Below, one piece after another: positions 1 to 8,834 of a stretch of 64,000 nucleotides of DNA. Position numbers and translations under genes: made by a program. The notes beneath the pieces were generated by a model that worked only from the letters and a program-made list of their open reading frames with translations, made no database searches and had not been told where the DNA came from. The DNA comes from Zunongwangia sp. HGR-M22 (GTDB lineage: Bacteria; Bacteroidota; Bacteroidia; Flavobacteriales; Flavobacteriaceae): positions 2,937,001-3,001,000 of the forward strand of contig NZ_CP115159.1 of NCBI RefSeq assembly GCF_027594425.1, in the 5' to 3' direction. How positions within the stretch are numbered: position 1 is the stretch's first letter; each line of letters starts with the position of its first letter.

Positions 1-803
1 TTGATTACGTTATCAATCCTACCTTTCCAATTGAATTTCTTATAAGTAACAATCTCAACAACATCATTTGTGATAATAACTTCGTCGGAGAGCTTAGGAG
101 CTTTTATTACCAAACAATCCCGCTCGTCTTTACTAATATTGATATTAGGCAATACTTTAAAAGGGCGAGCTTGTTTTTTCTTTTTCGTAGGATTAATTCT
201 ACGAGCAGCAATATGGGTAATGGTTTCGGTCATTCCGTAGGTTTCGTAAACCTTAGTATTAACTTCTTTGACCATCTTTTGAAGTCTAAGCGACATTGCT
301 CCTCCACCCACAATTAGTTTTCTAACCAAATGCAATCGCCCAACAGAGTTATCTAATTGGAACGGTATCATTGCACAGAAATCGTAGATTTTAAAAACCT
401 GATCTAATGGCGTGGATGAAGGTGGTACCAAATCCAGTTGCCAACCACAAACTATAGCTCTAATAATCATCATTTTCCCTGCAATATAAGTTGCAGGAAG
501 ACAAAGTAAAGCTTTGGTATCTTCAGGAAGATCAAAATATTTTGCAGTAGCCATCGCCGAATTTGCCATATATTCTTTTTTAAGCTGAATAATTTTTGGC
601 TTTCCTGTAGAACCTGAAGTTTTAACCTCAAGAAAATTGTGCGGTTTCAACCATTCTAATATGAAGTTTCCTACTTCTTCTTCAAAAGCTTCTCCTTCTT
701 TTATGAAATGAAATGCAAGCTGGCGCAATTCTGCATTGCTATAGTGCTGTTTATTCAGCTTAAAATTAGGATGTGTCTCGGGAACCTTATAATAGTCTGC
801 CAT
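1..803 (-). CDS. menE: O-succinylbenzoate--CoA ligase MenE (3' end outside window)
   Basis: AMP-binding acyl-CoA synthetase that activates o-succinylbenzoate to its CoA thioester in menaquinone synthesis. The N-terminal 267 residues are present. Seen: the adenylate-forming P-loop TSGSTGKP near residue 61, the YGMTETITH motif near 189, and GRIDNVI at the very edge, which in this family precedes the small C-terminal domain; roughly 80 residues are therefore missing. It is the last visible gene of a minus-strand series with menC and menA, 73 nt after the CPBP protease gene. The neighbourhood makes MenE much more likely than another acyl-CoA ligase. Confidence 0.9.
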   Translation of the reverse strand, partial: MADYYKVPETHPNFKLNKQHYSNAELRQLAFHFIKEGEAFEEEVGNFILEWLKPHNFLEVKTSGSTGKPKIIQLKKEYMANSAMATAKYFDLPEDTKALLCLPATYIAGKMMIIRAIVCGWQLDLVPPSSTPLDQVFKIYDFCAMIPFQLDNSVGRLHLVRKLIVGGGAMSLRLQKMVKEVNTKVYETYGMTETITHIAARRINPTKKKKQARPFKVLPNINISKDERDCLVIKAPKLSDEVIITNDVVEIVTYKKFNWKGRIDNVI

Positions 804-876
804 GTTATCAAAAATCAATAAATCCTGACTAGTCAAAGTTATTAAATTGCTACGATTATTTAAATTTAATTATTTT

Positions 877-1872
877 TTAGTAATCTTTTTCCATTTTTGA
901 CAAATCTTCAATATCACTTATTTCAGAAGTATGTGAAACGATAGGCTGCTGTACCTTACCAAATAGACGATTCCCCCAATTATTCCATTTGTATCTTTTT
1001 GCATAAATAAATAAAATAATAGGGTTTATAACTAATGCACCAATCCACACTTCCCAATCTGCGGTGGGATTAGATATATCCTTTAAAATAGATTCAGTAT
1101 TAAAAGCAGTCCAATCTGCCGTGACTAAAAGCGAAGCTACCAAATTATTGGCTGCATGAAAACCTAAAGAAAGTTCTAGGCCCTCGTCCATCAATGTCAT
1201 TATTCCTAGCATCAAGGCAGTACCAAAATAAGAAACCATCACCAAATCCCCCATCTGCGCTACCTCTGGATTTGCATAATGCATTGCTCCAAAAATAAAC
1301 GAAGTAATCACTAATGGAATCCAACGATATTTTGTTTTTATACCAATTCCCTGCATCAAATAGCCTCTAAAGAAATATTCCTCAAAACTAGTTTGCAGAG
1401 GTACAAACACAATTGCAATAAGCGTTAAGATCAGAAAAGGAACCAAATTGAAATTAAAGACGTAATCATCCGGACTTACAAAGAAATAATCTACCAGAAT
1501 CAATACTATATTTAAAATCGCTATTGTTGAAAATGAAAACCAAATTCGACTCCAATCAATTTTTTTTCTGCTTGTAGTTAAGTTCGTAATGCTATTTTTA
1601 TGAATTCTTTTATATATTAAAAAAAGAAATAATAGAGATAATGCAAACCCGAGGAGCATTAAGAAAAAAGTAGTATTACTATTGAAAGACGACATCAAAC
1701 TATTCTGATCTAGAAAAATAGCCATCATCTTTTCGTTATATCCATATTTGATAGATAGGGCAATAAAAAACGGAATTATTTGCAAACAACTCCAACCAAA
1801 AAATATTGCTAATGCACCAATTATATATCTTGCGCCGCTGCTTTTGCCTTTAAAGGCCTGCTCTATATACAT
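877..1872 (-). CDS. CPBP-family intramembrane glutamic protease (CAAX/Abi type)
   Basis: Polytopic membrane protein of 331 residues with about eight hydrophobic segments. The three signature motifs of the CPBP (Rce1/Abi) family are intact: EEYFFR at 164-169 (E164, E165, R169), FGAMH at 194-198 (H198) and HAANN at 239-243 (H239, N243), so an active protease is expected. The C-terminal tail of about 40 residues is hydrophilic. It lies 8 nt after menC and before menE on the same strand, so it is probably co-transcribed with menaquinone genes. A link to quinone synthesis is not evident from the family; the substrate cannot be told from sequence. Confidence 0.88.
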   Translation of the reverse strand: MYIEQAFKGKSSGARYIIGALAIFFGWSCLQIIPFFIALSIKYGYNEKMMAIFLDQNSLMSSFNSNTTFFLMLLGFALSLLFLFLIYKRIHKNSITNLTTSRKKIDWSRIWFSFSTIAILNIVLILVDYFFVSPDDYVFNFNLVPFLILTLIAIVFVPLQTSFEEYFFRGYLMQGIGIKTKYRWIPLVITSFIFGAMHYANPEVAQMGDLVMVSYFGTALMLGIMTLMDEGLELSLGFHAANNLVASLLVTADWTAFNTESILKDISNPTADWEVWIGALVINPIILFIYAKRYKWNNWGNRLFGKVQQPIVSHTSEISDIEDLSKMEKDY

Positions 1873-1880
1873 TCGTTATT

Positions 1881-2915
1881 TTAAAATTTAAAATCCCAAT
1901 TTTTTTCTGGATTATATCTTATTTCGCCTTCTTTTACCTCCAATGGACTTTCTATATTGTTGGTGTATAAACTTCCTGTTCCTAAGCCTTGTGGCATTCT
2001 TACCTTCTGTTCGTAGGTAAACTGTGAAATCGCATTTAGCCCAATATTACTTTCTAAAGCACTTGTATTCCACCAGCCAATATCTCTCTTTTCAGCCAGA
2101 TCAATCCATTGCTGAGTCCCTTTAAAACCACCTATCAAACTCGGCTTAAATATCAAATATTGTGGTTGTATGGTTTGTAGCAGTTTCTCCTTTTTTGTTA
2201 CGTCGAAAACACCTATTAGTTCTTCGTCTAAAGCAATTGGTAATGGCGTATCTTCACAAAGCTTCGCCATTTCTTCCCAATTTCCTTGCTTTATCGGCTG
2301 CTCAATACTGTGAAGCTCTAATTCGCTTAAATGCTTCAGTTTATCTAAAGCATTTGTAGGATCAAAAGCGCCGTTTGCATCCACACGTAGTTCTATTTCT
2401 TCTGCGGAATACTGCGAGCGAATATACTTCAGTAATTCTAACTCAGTTTCAAAATCGATAGCTCCAATTTTCATTTTTATACAATTGAAACCCGACTTCA
2501 ATTTATCTTCAATTTGAGATTTCATGAAGTCTTTTTCTCCCATCCAGATAAGTCCGTTTATGGCAATCGCATCTTTGCCATTTGTAAATTTGGAAGGAAA
2601 TAGCTCGAATTCATCTTTATTTTCTAGAGATTGGAATGCCATTTCTATCCCAAATTGAATACTTGGAAATTCGGTTAATTGTTCCCATAATTCATCTTTT
2701 CCTAAATCGATGTTTTTACAGGCCCATTTTAGTTTTTCTTCATAATCGGGACGGTCATCTATACTTAAACCACGTAATATTCCGCATTCACCATACCCAA
2801 TATTATCTCCATTTTCAATTTTGATAAACCAGGTTTCTTTAACAGTAAGAACGCCCCGGGAAGTTCCACTGGGGCGTTTAAATTCTAAAATATGTTTTTT
2901 ATATGTTGCTTGCAT
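1881..2915 (-). CDS. menC: o-Succinylbenzoate synthase MenC
   Basis: Enolase-superfamily enzyme, 344 residues, that dehydrates SHCHC to o-succinylbenzoate in the menaquinone pathway. Muconate-cycloisomerase subgroup landmarks are visible: the catalytic KMK pair (K147, K149), metal ligands D179 (RVDAN), E205 (SIEQP) and D230 (ALDEE), and the opposite-face lysine K257 (FKPSL). Superfamily members can also racemise dipeptides or N-acylamino acids, but menA upstream and menE downstream on the same strand support MenC. Its ATG directly follows the stop codon of the preceding hydrolase gene with no spacer, so translational coupling is likely. Confidence 0.93.
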   Translation of the reverse strand: MQATYKKHILEFKRPSGTSRGVLTVKETWFIKIENGDNIGYGECGILRGLSIDDRPDYEEKLKWACKNIDLGKDELWEQLTEFPSIQFGIEMAFQSLENKDEFELFPSKFTNGKDAIAINGLIWMGEKDFMKSQIEDKLKSGFNCIKMKIGAIDFETELELLKYIRSQYSAEEIELRVDANGAFDPTNALDKLKHLSELELHSIEQPIKQGNWEEMAKLCEDTPLPIALDEELIGVFDVTKKEKLLQTIQPQYLIFKPSLIGGFKGTQQWIDLAEKRDIGWWNTSALESNIGLNAISQFTYEQKVRMPQGLGTGSLYTNNIESPLEVKEGEIRYNPEKNWDFKF

Positions 2916-3599
2916 TTATACACTCATCTTTTCTCCAATTTCCATTAGAAGAAGTTCCTTTCCTTTATCGGCAAATTTCTTTTTAGATTCAGCATGATCT
3001 ATTTCAATATACCCAAAAGTATCGTAATGGCATCCTAAAATGCGATCACATTCTATAAAATCACTTGCCACTATAGCCTCATCAATTCCCATAGTAAAAT
3101 TGTCACCAATTGGCAGCACTGCTAAATCTAGTTTTGTAAAAAGCGGAATCAATTTCATATCCATACTTAATGCCGTATCTCCCGCGATATAAAGATTTTT
3201 TTCTCCCGTCTGAATTACAAAACCTCCTGGTAAACCACCTGATGCTCCATCAGGAAAAGTACTGCTATGCCAAGCCTGTACGTATTTTACTTTTCCGAAG
3301 TCAAAATTCCAACTACCGCCATGATTCATTGGATGCACATTGTATCCTTTATCTTCGTAATAAGAAGCGATTTCAGCATTACTTACAATTACAGCATCTG
3401 GATTATTCTTAGCAACAGTTTCAACATCAAGTACATGATCTTGGTGGGCGTGAGTAACTAGAATAAAATCTGCTTTAATTGCATCTATTTCTACTTTCCC
3501 CTTTGCATTTTCGTTACCCGATATAAAAGGATCGACAATCACATTAATATTTCCTATAGTAAGGCCAAGACAATTTTGACCGTAAAAAGTAAGTTCCAT
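2916..3599 (-). CDS. UPF0173-type metal-dependent hydrolase (metallo-beta-lactamase fold)
   Basis: Cytoplasmic 227-residue protein of the MBL fold. The zinc motif THAHQDH (H50, H52, D54, H55) is present, with a later AGDTA motif and a C-terminal GCHYDTFGY histidine motif, matching the UPF0173/YtkL-like group whose physiological substrate is unknown. I chose the start MELTFYG at 3599 rather than an ATG 39 nt upstream, because family members start with this strand and the extra residues are lysine/asparagine-rich, as expected of translated leader. It abuts menC without a gap, but a role in menaquinone synthesis is not established. Confidence 0.85.
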   Translation of the reverse strand: MELTFYGQNCLGLTIGNINVIVDPFISGNENAKGKVEIDAIKADFILVTHAHQDHVLDVETVAKNNPDAVIVSNAEIASYYEDKGYNVHPMNHGGSWNFDFGKVKYVQAWHSSTFPDGASGGLPGGFVIQTGEKNLYIAGDTALSMDMKLIPLFTKLDLAVLPIGDNFTMGIDEAIVASDFIECDRILGCHYDTFGYIEIDHAESKKKFADKGKELLLMEIGEKMSV

Positions 3600-3692
3600 A
3601 ATCAATTTATTTTTTTTTGAATTGATTCTAAAATACAAATTGAGTTAAAGAGAAGCCGAATTTAGAATTCTATAATTTTGTTAAACTTCCTT

Positions 3693-4595
3693 CTAAAATA
3701 TTTGTCCTAAACCAAATAATATGGACATAGCGAAAGTACATAATGCCAATGTTTTTAATTCAGGATCTAGCAAAGCCGGAGATTCGTTTTGCATTACTCT
3801 TTTTAAATGAAGCACAAGTGGAATAAAAGTAACATAAAAAATAAGATCGTCCCAGCCCTCATAAAATAATGCTGAATAAATTACCATCAATAAAATAGCA
3901 CCTAGAATTAAAAAATACTGATATATTTTCGCTGCTTTTTGGCCTAATTTTACCGCTAGCGTTATTTTCCCTGATTTTTCATCTGGAATACGATCTCGCA
4001 TATTATTAAGATTAAGTACTCCCGCACTTAAAAGTCCGACTGCCGCAGCTGGCATTAGCACGGTCCATTCTAAATTATTAGCATACAGAAAAAAGGAGCC
4101 GAAAACTCCCACAATTCCGAAGAAAATAAACACGAATATATCGCCTAAACCTCGATATCCGTAAGCAGAATTACCAACGGTATATTTAATCGCAGCGACT
4201 ATAGAAGCTACACCTAATCCTATAAAAATCAAGCTGTACAAAAAATTCTCTCTTCCAAAAGAAGCATAAATCAATAAAACAGCAAGTATAAATGTAAGAA
4301 TGGAGGTTGCGATAATTCCATTTTTCATTTCTGCATGTGTAATCAAACCGCTTTGTATGGCTCGCTGAGGACCAACACGTTCGTCGTTATCTGTACCTTT
4401 TACTCCGTCGCCATAATCATTGGCAAAATTAGATAATACCTGAAGTCCTAAAGTTGTTGCAAGTGCTAACGAAAAAATACCTAAATTAAAATATCCCTGC
4501 TGGGCAGCAATTGCAGTTCCTACTAAAATACCCGAGAGTGATAAAGGCAAAGTTCGTAGTCGGGCAGCATTTACCCATGAATTTATTTTTTTCAT
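3693..4595 (-). CDS. menA: 1,4-dihydroxy-2-naphthoate polyprenyltransferase MenA
   Basis: Integral membrane UbiA-superfamily prenyltransferase, 300 residues, that attaches the polyprenyl chain to DHNA to give demethylmenaquinone. The first aspartate motif NDYGDGVKGTD lies at 59-69 (D60, D63, D69), and the second, NNMRDRIPDEKSGK, in the middle loop. About eight or nine hydrophobic segments follow the usual UbiA pattern. Its ATG follows the holA stop codon with no intervening base, so it is probably translated from a holA-menA message. A gap of 93 nt to the hydrolase gene may hold a second promoter. Confidence 0.94.
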   Translation of the reverse strand: MKKINSWVNAARLRTLPLSLSGILVGTAIAAQQGYFNLGIFSLALATTLGLQVLSNFANDYGDGVKGTDNDERVGPQRAIQSGLITHAEMKNGIIATSILTFILAVLLIYASFGRENFLYSLIFIGLGVASIVAAIKYTVGNSAYGYRGLGDIFVFIFFGIVGVFGSFFLYANNLEWTVLMPAAAVGLLSAGVLNLNNMRDRIPDEKSGKITLAVKLGQKAAKIYQYFLILGAILLMVIYSALFYEGWDDLIFYVTFIPLVLHLKRVMQNESPALLDPELKTLALCTFAMSILFGLGQIF

Positions 4596-5600
4596 TTAGC
4601 GCATTATTTTTACTAAAACTTCTTTTAAAAGATCTCCCGAGGATAAGTTTACTGCTCCCACACCTTTACTCTTTACATCTGCCTCTTGCAAAACACTTAT
4701 GGCGTAGCTCACTTTTTTCATAGGATAATTTTTTGCTGCCACGGTATAATCATTTACAAAATAGGGATTCACTTTTAGTTGCTTTGCCACATTCATTTTA
4801 GATTTATCTGGCAATCCATGATATTGCAAAATTTGGGAGAAATAAGAGAACAATAGTGAAATTGTTACTACTAGAGGATTGTCCTTAGGATTTTGAGAAA
4901 AGTAATTTATGATGCGATGGGCTTTAATTTCGTCTTTAAGACCAACAGCTTTACGCAACTCAAAATTATTAAAATCTTTACTAATACCTATATTCTGCTC
5001 GATAAGCTCTGGAGTTACCTCGGTGCCTTTTTCGCAAACCAATTGTAATTTTTGTAACTCGTTATCGATTTTACCCAAATCTGTACCTAAAAATTCTACC
5101 AGCATTTGCGAAGCTTTAGGTGAAATTCCCAAGCCTCTAGATTTTAAATTCTTTACGATCCAATCTGAAACCTGATTTTCGTAAAGCTTTTTACTATCCA
5201 GTATTACGCCGCTTTTTTTGATGGTTTTATAGACCTTTTTTCGCTTATCTAGCGTTTTGTGTTTATAACATAACACTAAAACCGTGGTAGGTTGTGGGTT
5301 TTCAGCATAATCGCTCAATTTATCAATCGTTCGTGATAAATCTTGAGCTTCTTTTACGATCACTACCTGGCGTTCTGCCATCATAGGATAACGCTTGGCA
5401 TTCCCTACAATTTCATCGGGATTAGTGTCCCTACCGTACATGATAATTTGGTTGAATCCTTTTTCATCTTCCCGCAGCAAGTTATCTTCAATATAATCGG
5501 CAACCTTATCAACAAAATAAGGCTCATCCCCCATCAAAAGATAAATGGGAGCAATCTTTCCATTTTTAATATCGGTAACAATCTGTTTTGCGTCGTCCAT
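4596..5600 (-). CDS. holA: DNA polymerase III subunit delta HolA
   Basis: Clamp-loader delta subunit of the replicative polymerase, 334 residues, which opens the sliding clamp. The N-terminal IYLLMGDEPYFVDK segment (residues 18-31) is the family hallmark, followed by the degenerate AAA+ domains (ERQVVIVKEAQ near 76, TTVLVLCYKHK near 105) and the C-terminal helical collar domain. Length fits the family. It is the first gene of the minus-strand run and is divergent from the HsdR_N gene, with 82 nt between the starts. Confidence 0.92.
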   Translation of the reverse strand: MDDAKQIVTDIKNGKIAPIYLLMGDEPYFVDKVADYIEDNLLREDEKGFNQIIMYGRDTNPDEIVGNAKRYPMMAERQVVIVKEAQDLSRTIDKLSDYAENPQPTTVLVLCYKHKTLDKRKKVYKTIKKSGVILDSKKLYENQVSDWIVKNLKSRGLGISPKASQMLVEFLGTDLGKIDNELQKLQLVCEKGTEVTPELIEQNIGISKDFNNFELRKAVGLKDEIKAHRIINYFSQNPKDNPLVVTISLLFSYFSQILQYHGLPDKSKMNVAKQLKVNPYFVNDYTVAAKNYPMKKVSYAISVLQEADVKSKGVGAVNLSSGDLLKEVLVKIMR

Positions 5601-5648
5601 GCAGAAAAGAAACTTTTAGGCTGAAATTAGTTTTACCTTTAAAGGCTT

Positions 5649-5676
5649 TTGGATGTTGTATACTTTAGTATTTTTG
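5649..5676 (+). promoter_or_regulatory. Bacteroidota-type promoter of the HsdR_N gene
   Basis: A perfect TATTTTTG (-7, TAnnTTTG) at 5669-5676 lies 17 nt after TTG (-33) at 5649-5651. Transcription would begin about 5 nt further on, only a few bases before the ATG at 5683. This argues against the alternative ATG at 5653 and suggests a very short or absent 5' leader. Confidence 0.55.
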
Positions 5677-5682
5677 GGGTCT

Positions 5683-6132
5683 ATGATCGACCTCAATTTT
5701 CCAAAATATAATTTCAGGTTCAAAAATAGTCAAAATAAAATAGCTGTTTTTGACGAACTGCGGAAAAAATTTATAATTCTAACCCCAGAAGAATGGGTGC
5801 GCCAAAACTGCGTGCAATTTTTAATGAAGGAAAAAGAATTTCCTAAAAGTTTGATTAATGTAGAGAAGCAACTGAAGCTAGGTAAGTTAACCAAACGTTA
5901 TGATGCCGTAGTTTACAATAGTGATGGAAGTATTCATCTAATTGTAGAGTGTAAAGCACCGCATATTAAAATCACACAAAATGTTTTCGATCAAATTGCA
6001 CAATATAACATGACCTTAGATGCAGATTATTTAATGGTTACCAATGGATTGTCACATTACTATTGCAAAATGGATTACGAAGCAGGACAATATCAGTTTT
6101 TACCAGAAATCCCGGCATATAAACAAGCTTAA
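5683..6132 (+). CDS. Stand-alone type I restriction enzyme R N-terminal (HsdR_N) domain protein
   Basis: A 149-residue protein that is only an HsdR_N-like nuclease fold. Seen: the typical start MIDLNFPKYNFRFK, a YDAVVYNSDGSIHLIVECKAP core in which D and the ExK pair match the PD-(D/E)xK active site, and a QIAQYNMTLDADYLMVTNG segment. There are no helicase, specificity or methylase partners, so it is not a restriction system as it stands. The start at 5683 is preferred because the promoter covers the upstream ATG. The GT2 gene begins on the base after its stop. Similar solo proteins are common next to holA in Bacteroidota; their function is unknown to me. Confidence 0.8.
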   Translation: MIDLNFPKYNFRFKNSQNKIAVFDELRKKFIILTPEEWVRQNCVQFLMKEKEFPKSLINVEKQLKLGKLTKRYDAVVYNSDGSIHLIVECKAPHIKITQNVFDQIAQYNMTLDADYLMVTNGLSHYYCKMDYEAGQYQFLPEIPAYKQA

Positions 6133-7128
6133 ATGAAAGTAGCAGTTGTTATTTTAAACTGGAATGGGAAAGACTTGCTTAGGCAGTTTTTACCATCGGT
6201 CACTCAATTTTCTACAGAAGCCAATATCTATGTCGCCGATAATGCGTCAACCGACGATTCGATAGAATTTCTACGGAATAACTTTCCTGAAGTAAAAATT
6301 ATTCAGAATAAAGAAAACGGAGGATATGCTAAAGGATATAACGACGCCCTGAAGCATCTTTCCGAAGAGATCTTAATCCTTTTAAATAGTGATATTGAAG
6401 TTACCAAAAATTGGTTACAACCGATATTAGAAACGTTTAGCAAACAATCTAAAACCGCTGTAGCACAGCCAAAAATCTTAGATTATAAAAAGAAAGATCA
6501 TTTTGAATACGCTGGTGCGGCGGGAGGTTTTATTGATAAGTTTGGATATCCTTTTTGTAGAGGAAGAATATTTGATACCATAGAGAAAGATTTCGGCCAA
6601 TTTAATGATGATGCAGAAATTTTTTGGGCAAGTGGTGCTTGTTTAGCTATTAGAAACGAGGTATTTAAAGAAATTGGAGGTTTTGATGAAGACTTCTTTG
6701 CCCACCAGGAAGAAATTGATTTATGCTGGCGAATTAAAAATTTTGATTACGATATAAAATATACAGGCAATTCTGTCGTTTACCACGTTGGAGGAGCAAC
6801 TTTAGACAAAATGAATCCTAAAAAGACCTATTATAATTTTAGAAATAGTCTTTTTATGCTTGTTAAAAACCTCCCTAAGAAAGAAATGCGTAAAATTGTA
6901 TTCCAAAGAATGATTTTGGATGGGATTGCCGGCTTAAAATTCTTAATTCAAGGTGATTATAAGCATTTTATATCGGTTTTAAAAGCCCATGCCCATTTTT
7001 ACGCTAATTTTTCAAAAATGAGTAGAAAAAGAATTGAAAAATCGTCTAATATTCAGTATTTTGAGATTAAATCGGTTGTTTTTAAGTATTTCGTATTACG
7101 AAAAAAAACCTTTAAGAATATAATGTAA
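6133..7128 (+). CDS. Family 2 glycosyltransferase
   Basis: Inverting GT-A glycosyltransferase of 331 residues, probably acting at the inner membrane on surface polysaccharide or glycan precursors. Motifs: VVILNWNG at 5-12, the nucleotide-binding DNASTD at 36-41, the metal-binding NSD at 85-87, the acceptor-side GGFDEDFFAHQEEIDLCWR region, and a basic C-terminal part without clear transmembrane helices. It resembles rhamnosyltransferase-like GT2 enzymes, but donor and acceptor cannot be told. It starts immediately after the HsdR_N stop codon, so the two genes form an operon. Confidence 0.88.
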   Translation: MKVAVVILNWNGKDLLRQFLPSVTQFSTEANIYVADNASTDDSIEFLRNNFPEVKIIQNKENGGYAKGYNDALKHLSEEILILLNSDIEVTKNWLQPILETFSKQSKTAVAQPKILDYKKKDHFEYAGAAGGFIDKFGYPFCRGRIFDTIEKDFGQFNDDAEIFWASGACLAIRNEVFKEIGGFDEDFFAHQEEIDLCWRIKNFDYDIKYTGNSVVYHVGGATLDKMNPKKTYYNFRNSLFMLVKNLPKKEMRKIVFQRMILDGIAGLKFLIQGDYKHFISVLKAHAHFYANFSKMSRKRIEKSSNIQYFEIKSVVFKYFVLRKKTFKNIM

Positions 7129-7179
7129 AGCCTGCCTAAAGTATTGTTAATACTACTTTTAAGCTTTATATTTTTTTGA

Positions 7180-7187
7180 TACTTTTG
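7180..7187 (+). promoter_or_regulatory. -7 element upstream of the OmpA lipoprotein gene
   Basis: TACTTTTG matches TAnnTTTG and lies 35 nt before the ATG. No clear TTG is seen 17-20 nt upstream, so only the -7 part is supported. Confidence 0.45.
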
Positions 7188-7221
7188 GAAAATCTAACAT
7201 TAACAATAATTACAACAAGTT

Positions 7222-8067
7222 ATGAAAAAAATCATGCTTTTATCGGCCTCTGCGGCCATCTTGCTTTCTTCATGCGTTTCTAACAAGAAATATGCTGAAC
7301 TCGAAGCAAAACAAAAAGAAACTCAGGATCAGCTTAATACCGCCACTGTAAAACTAAACGCTTGTCTTGATAGCAAAGACGAAATGACTGAAAGGATAAA
7401 AGTCCTTAATAACACAAATGCAGCGTTATTGAATAACGTTGGCGATCTTGCTACCCTTTCTAAGAAAGAAGCAGAAAATCTTGAGCGTTCTTTGGAAAGT
7501 ATCAAAGAAAAGGATCTTGCTATTAAGAGCATGAGGGATGCTATCAACAAAAAAGACTCGGTTACTTTAGCGCTTGTTACTAGTCTAAAAGGAGCTATCG
7601 GAAACATGAACGATGAGGATATCGAAATCAATGTTGAAAAAGGTGTTGTTTACGTATCGATTTCTGATAAATTGTTATTCGACAGTGGTCGTTATAATGT
7701 AACTAATAGAGCTAAAGAGGTTCTAGGAAAAGTTGCTACTGTGATTAAAAATAAGCCAGACATCGAGTTTATGGTAGAAGGTCACACAGACGATCAATCT
7801 ATCTCTACTTCTATGTTCCAGGATAACTGGGATCTTTCAGTAAAGAGAGCTACATCTGTAGTTAGAATTCTTCAAGACGAGTTCAATGTAGATCCTAAGC
7901 GTATGACTGCTGCAGGTAGATCTTACTACATGCCAGTAGCGTCTAACGATACTGCTGAAGGTCGTGCAAGAAACAGAAGAACAAGAATCGTTGTACTTCC
8001 TAAACTAGATCAGTTCTACGGAATGATTGAAGAAGGTATGGAGCAAGCTTCTAAAGCTTCAAACTAA
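7222..8067 (+). CDS. OmpA-family peptidoglycan-binding lipoprotein
   Basis: Exported 281-residue protein. The signal peptide ends in the lipobox LSSC with acylated C18. Residues 22-110 are heptad-rich and likely a coiled coil. The C-terminal OmpA/MotB domain (about 140-265) has the peptidoglycan-binding features FDSGRY, VEGHTDDQ and GRARNRRTRIVV. It probably tethers the outer membrane to the cell wall. It has its own promoter and a strong terminator, so it is probably monocistronic. Codon use looks optimised, suggesting abundant expression. Confidence 0.92.
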   Translation: MKKIMLLSASAAILLSSCVSNKKYAELEAKQKETQDQLNTATVKLNACLDSKDEMTERIKVLNNTNAALLNNVGDLATLSKKEAENLERSLESIKEKDLAIKSMRDAINKKDSVTLALVTSLKGAIGNMNDEDIEINVEKGVVYVSISDKLLFDSGRYNVTNRAKEVLGKVATVIKNKPDIEFMVEGHTDDQSISTSMFQDNWDLSVKRATSVVRILQDEFNVDPKRMTAAGRSYYMPVASNDTAEGRARNRRTRIVVLPKLDQFYGMIEEGMEQASKASN

Positions 8068-8092
8068 GAAAATCAAATATTTTAATATATTG

Positions 8093-8123
8093 AAAAGCCT
8101 CGCTATGCGAGGCTTTTTCTTTT
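8093..8123 (+). terminator. Intrinsic terminator after the OmpA lipoprotein gene
   Basis: Perfect 11-bp stem (8093-8103 with 8107-8117), loop TAT, followed by a T-rich run. Confidence 0.9.
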
Positions 8124-8155
8124 TCCTTGTTTTTAAATTTTCGTGAGAAATCAAT

Positions 8156-8190
8156 AAAAAATCCCCGGTTTTTTGGCCGAGGATTTTTTT
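8156..8190 (-). terminator. Terminator after the Sua5/YciO gene
   Basis: Stem 8156-8168 with 8177-8189 with one C/A mismatch, flanked by A and T runs on both sides, so it can work in both directions. It lies 22 nt beyond the stop codon of the minus-strand gene. Confidence 0.75.
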
Positions 8191-8211
8191 ATTACCTAAA
8201 AGTATTATTGC

Positions 8212-8832
8212 TTACATTATTTCCAAACTTCCTTTACCTTCTCTTATAACTTCAGGTTCATTAGTAGTCATATCAATTACCGTACTAGGAGTATTATCAC
8301 CATATCCACCATCAATAACAATATCGACGAGATTATCCCATTTTTCGAGAATCAACTCAGGATCTGTAGTATATTCGATCACCTCATCTTCATCCCTAAT
8401 AGAAGTCGATACGATCGGATTCCCTAATTCTTCTACAATTGCCCGGCAAATGTTATTATCTGGCACTCTAATCCCAACTGTTTTCTTTTTCTTGAATACG
8501 GTTGGTAAATTATTATTTCCAGGTAATATAAAAGTATAAGGACCAGGTAAACAACGTTTCAAAATTTTAAAAGTCGCGGTATCGATTTGCTTTACATAAT
8601 CAGATAAATTGCTAAGATCGTGACAAATAAAACTGAAATTCGCTTTTTCCAATTTCACTCCTTTAATCTGAGCGATCTTTTCTAAGGCTGAATTATTTGT
8701 AATATCACAACCTAAACCATAAACCGTATCGGTTGGATAGATTACGAGTCCGCCGTTACGCAAAGTTTTTACCACTTTAGCAATCTCACGCGGATTAGGA
8801 TTTTCGTTATATATACGAACAATTTCAGCCAT
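8212..8832 (-). CDS. Sua5/YciO/YrdC-family protein (threonylcarbamoyl-AMP synthase fold)
   Basis: Cytoplasmic 206-residue protein. The YrdC fold is recognisable from GGLVIYPTDTVYGLGCD (28-44), the IKGVK segment near 57, and PIVSTSIRDEDE, the substrate-binding region. TsaC/Sua5 makes threonylcarbamoyl-AMP for the t6A37 tRNA modification. The sequence KANFSFIC and the absence of a C-terminal Sua5 domain look more like the YciO branch, whose activity is weak or uncertain, so I do not give a gene name. Followed by a terminator. Confidence 0.85.
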   Translation of the reverse strand: MAEIVRIYNENPNPREIAKVVKTLRNGGLVIYPTDTVYGLGCDITNNSALEKIAQIKGVKLEKANFSFICHDLSNLSDYVKQIDTATFKILKRCLPGPYTFILPGNNNLPTVFKKKKTVGIRVPDNNICRAIVEELGNPIVSTSIRDEDEVIEYTTDPELILEKWDNLVDIVIDGGYGDNTPSTVIDMTTNEPEVIREGKGSLEIM

Positions 8833-8834
8833 AG

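Noticed and set aside
5683-7128. Restriction-modification or defence island
   Set aside because: Only one HsdR_N domain is present; the neighbours are holA, a glycosyltransferase and an OmpA lipoprotein, and no methylase, specificity or helicase gene is seen.
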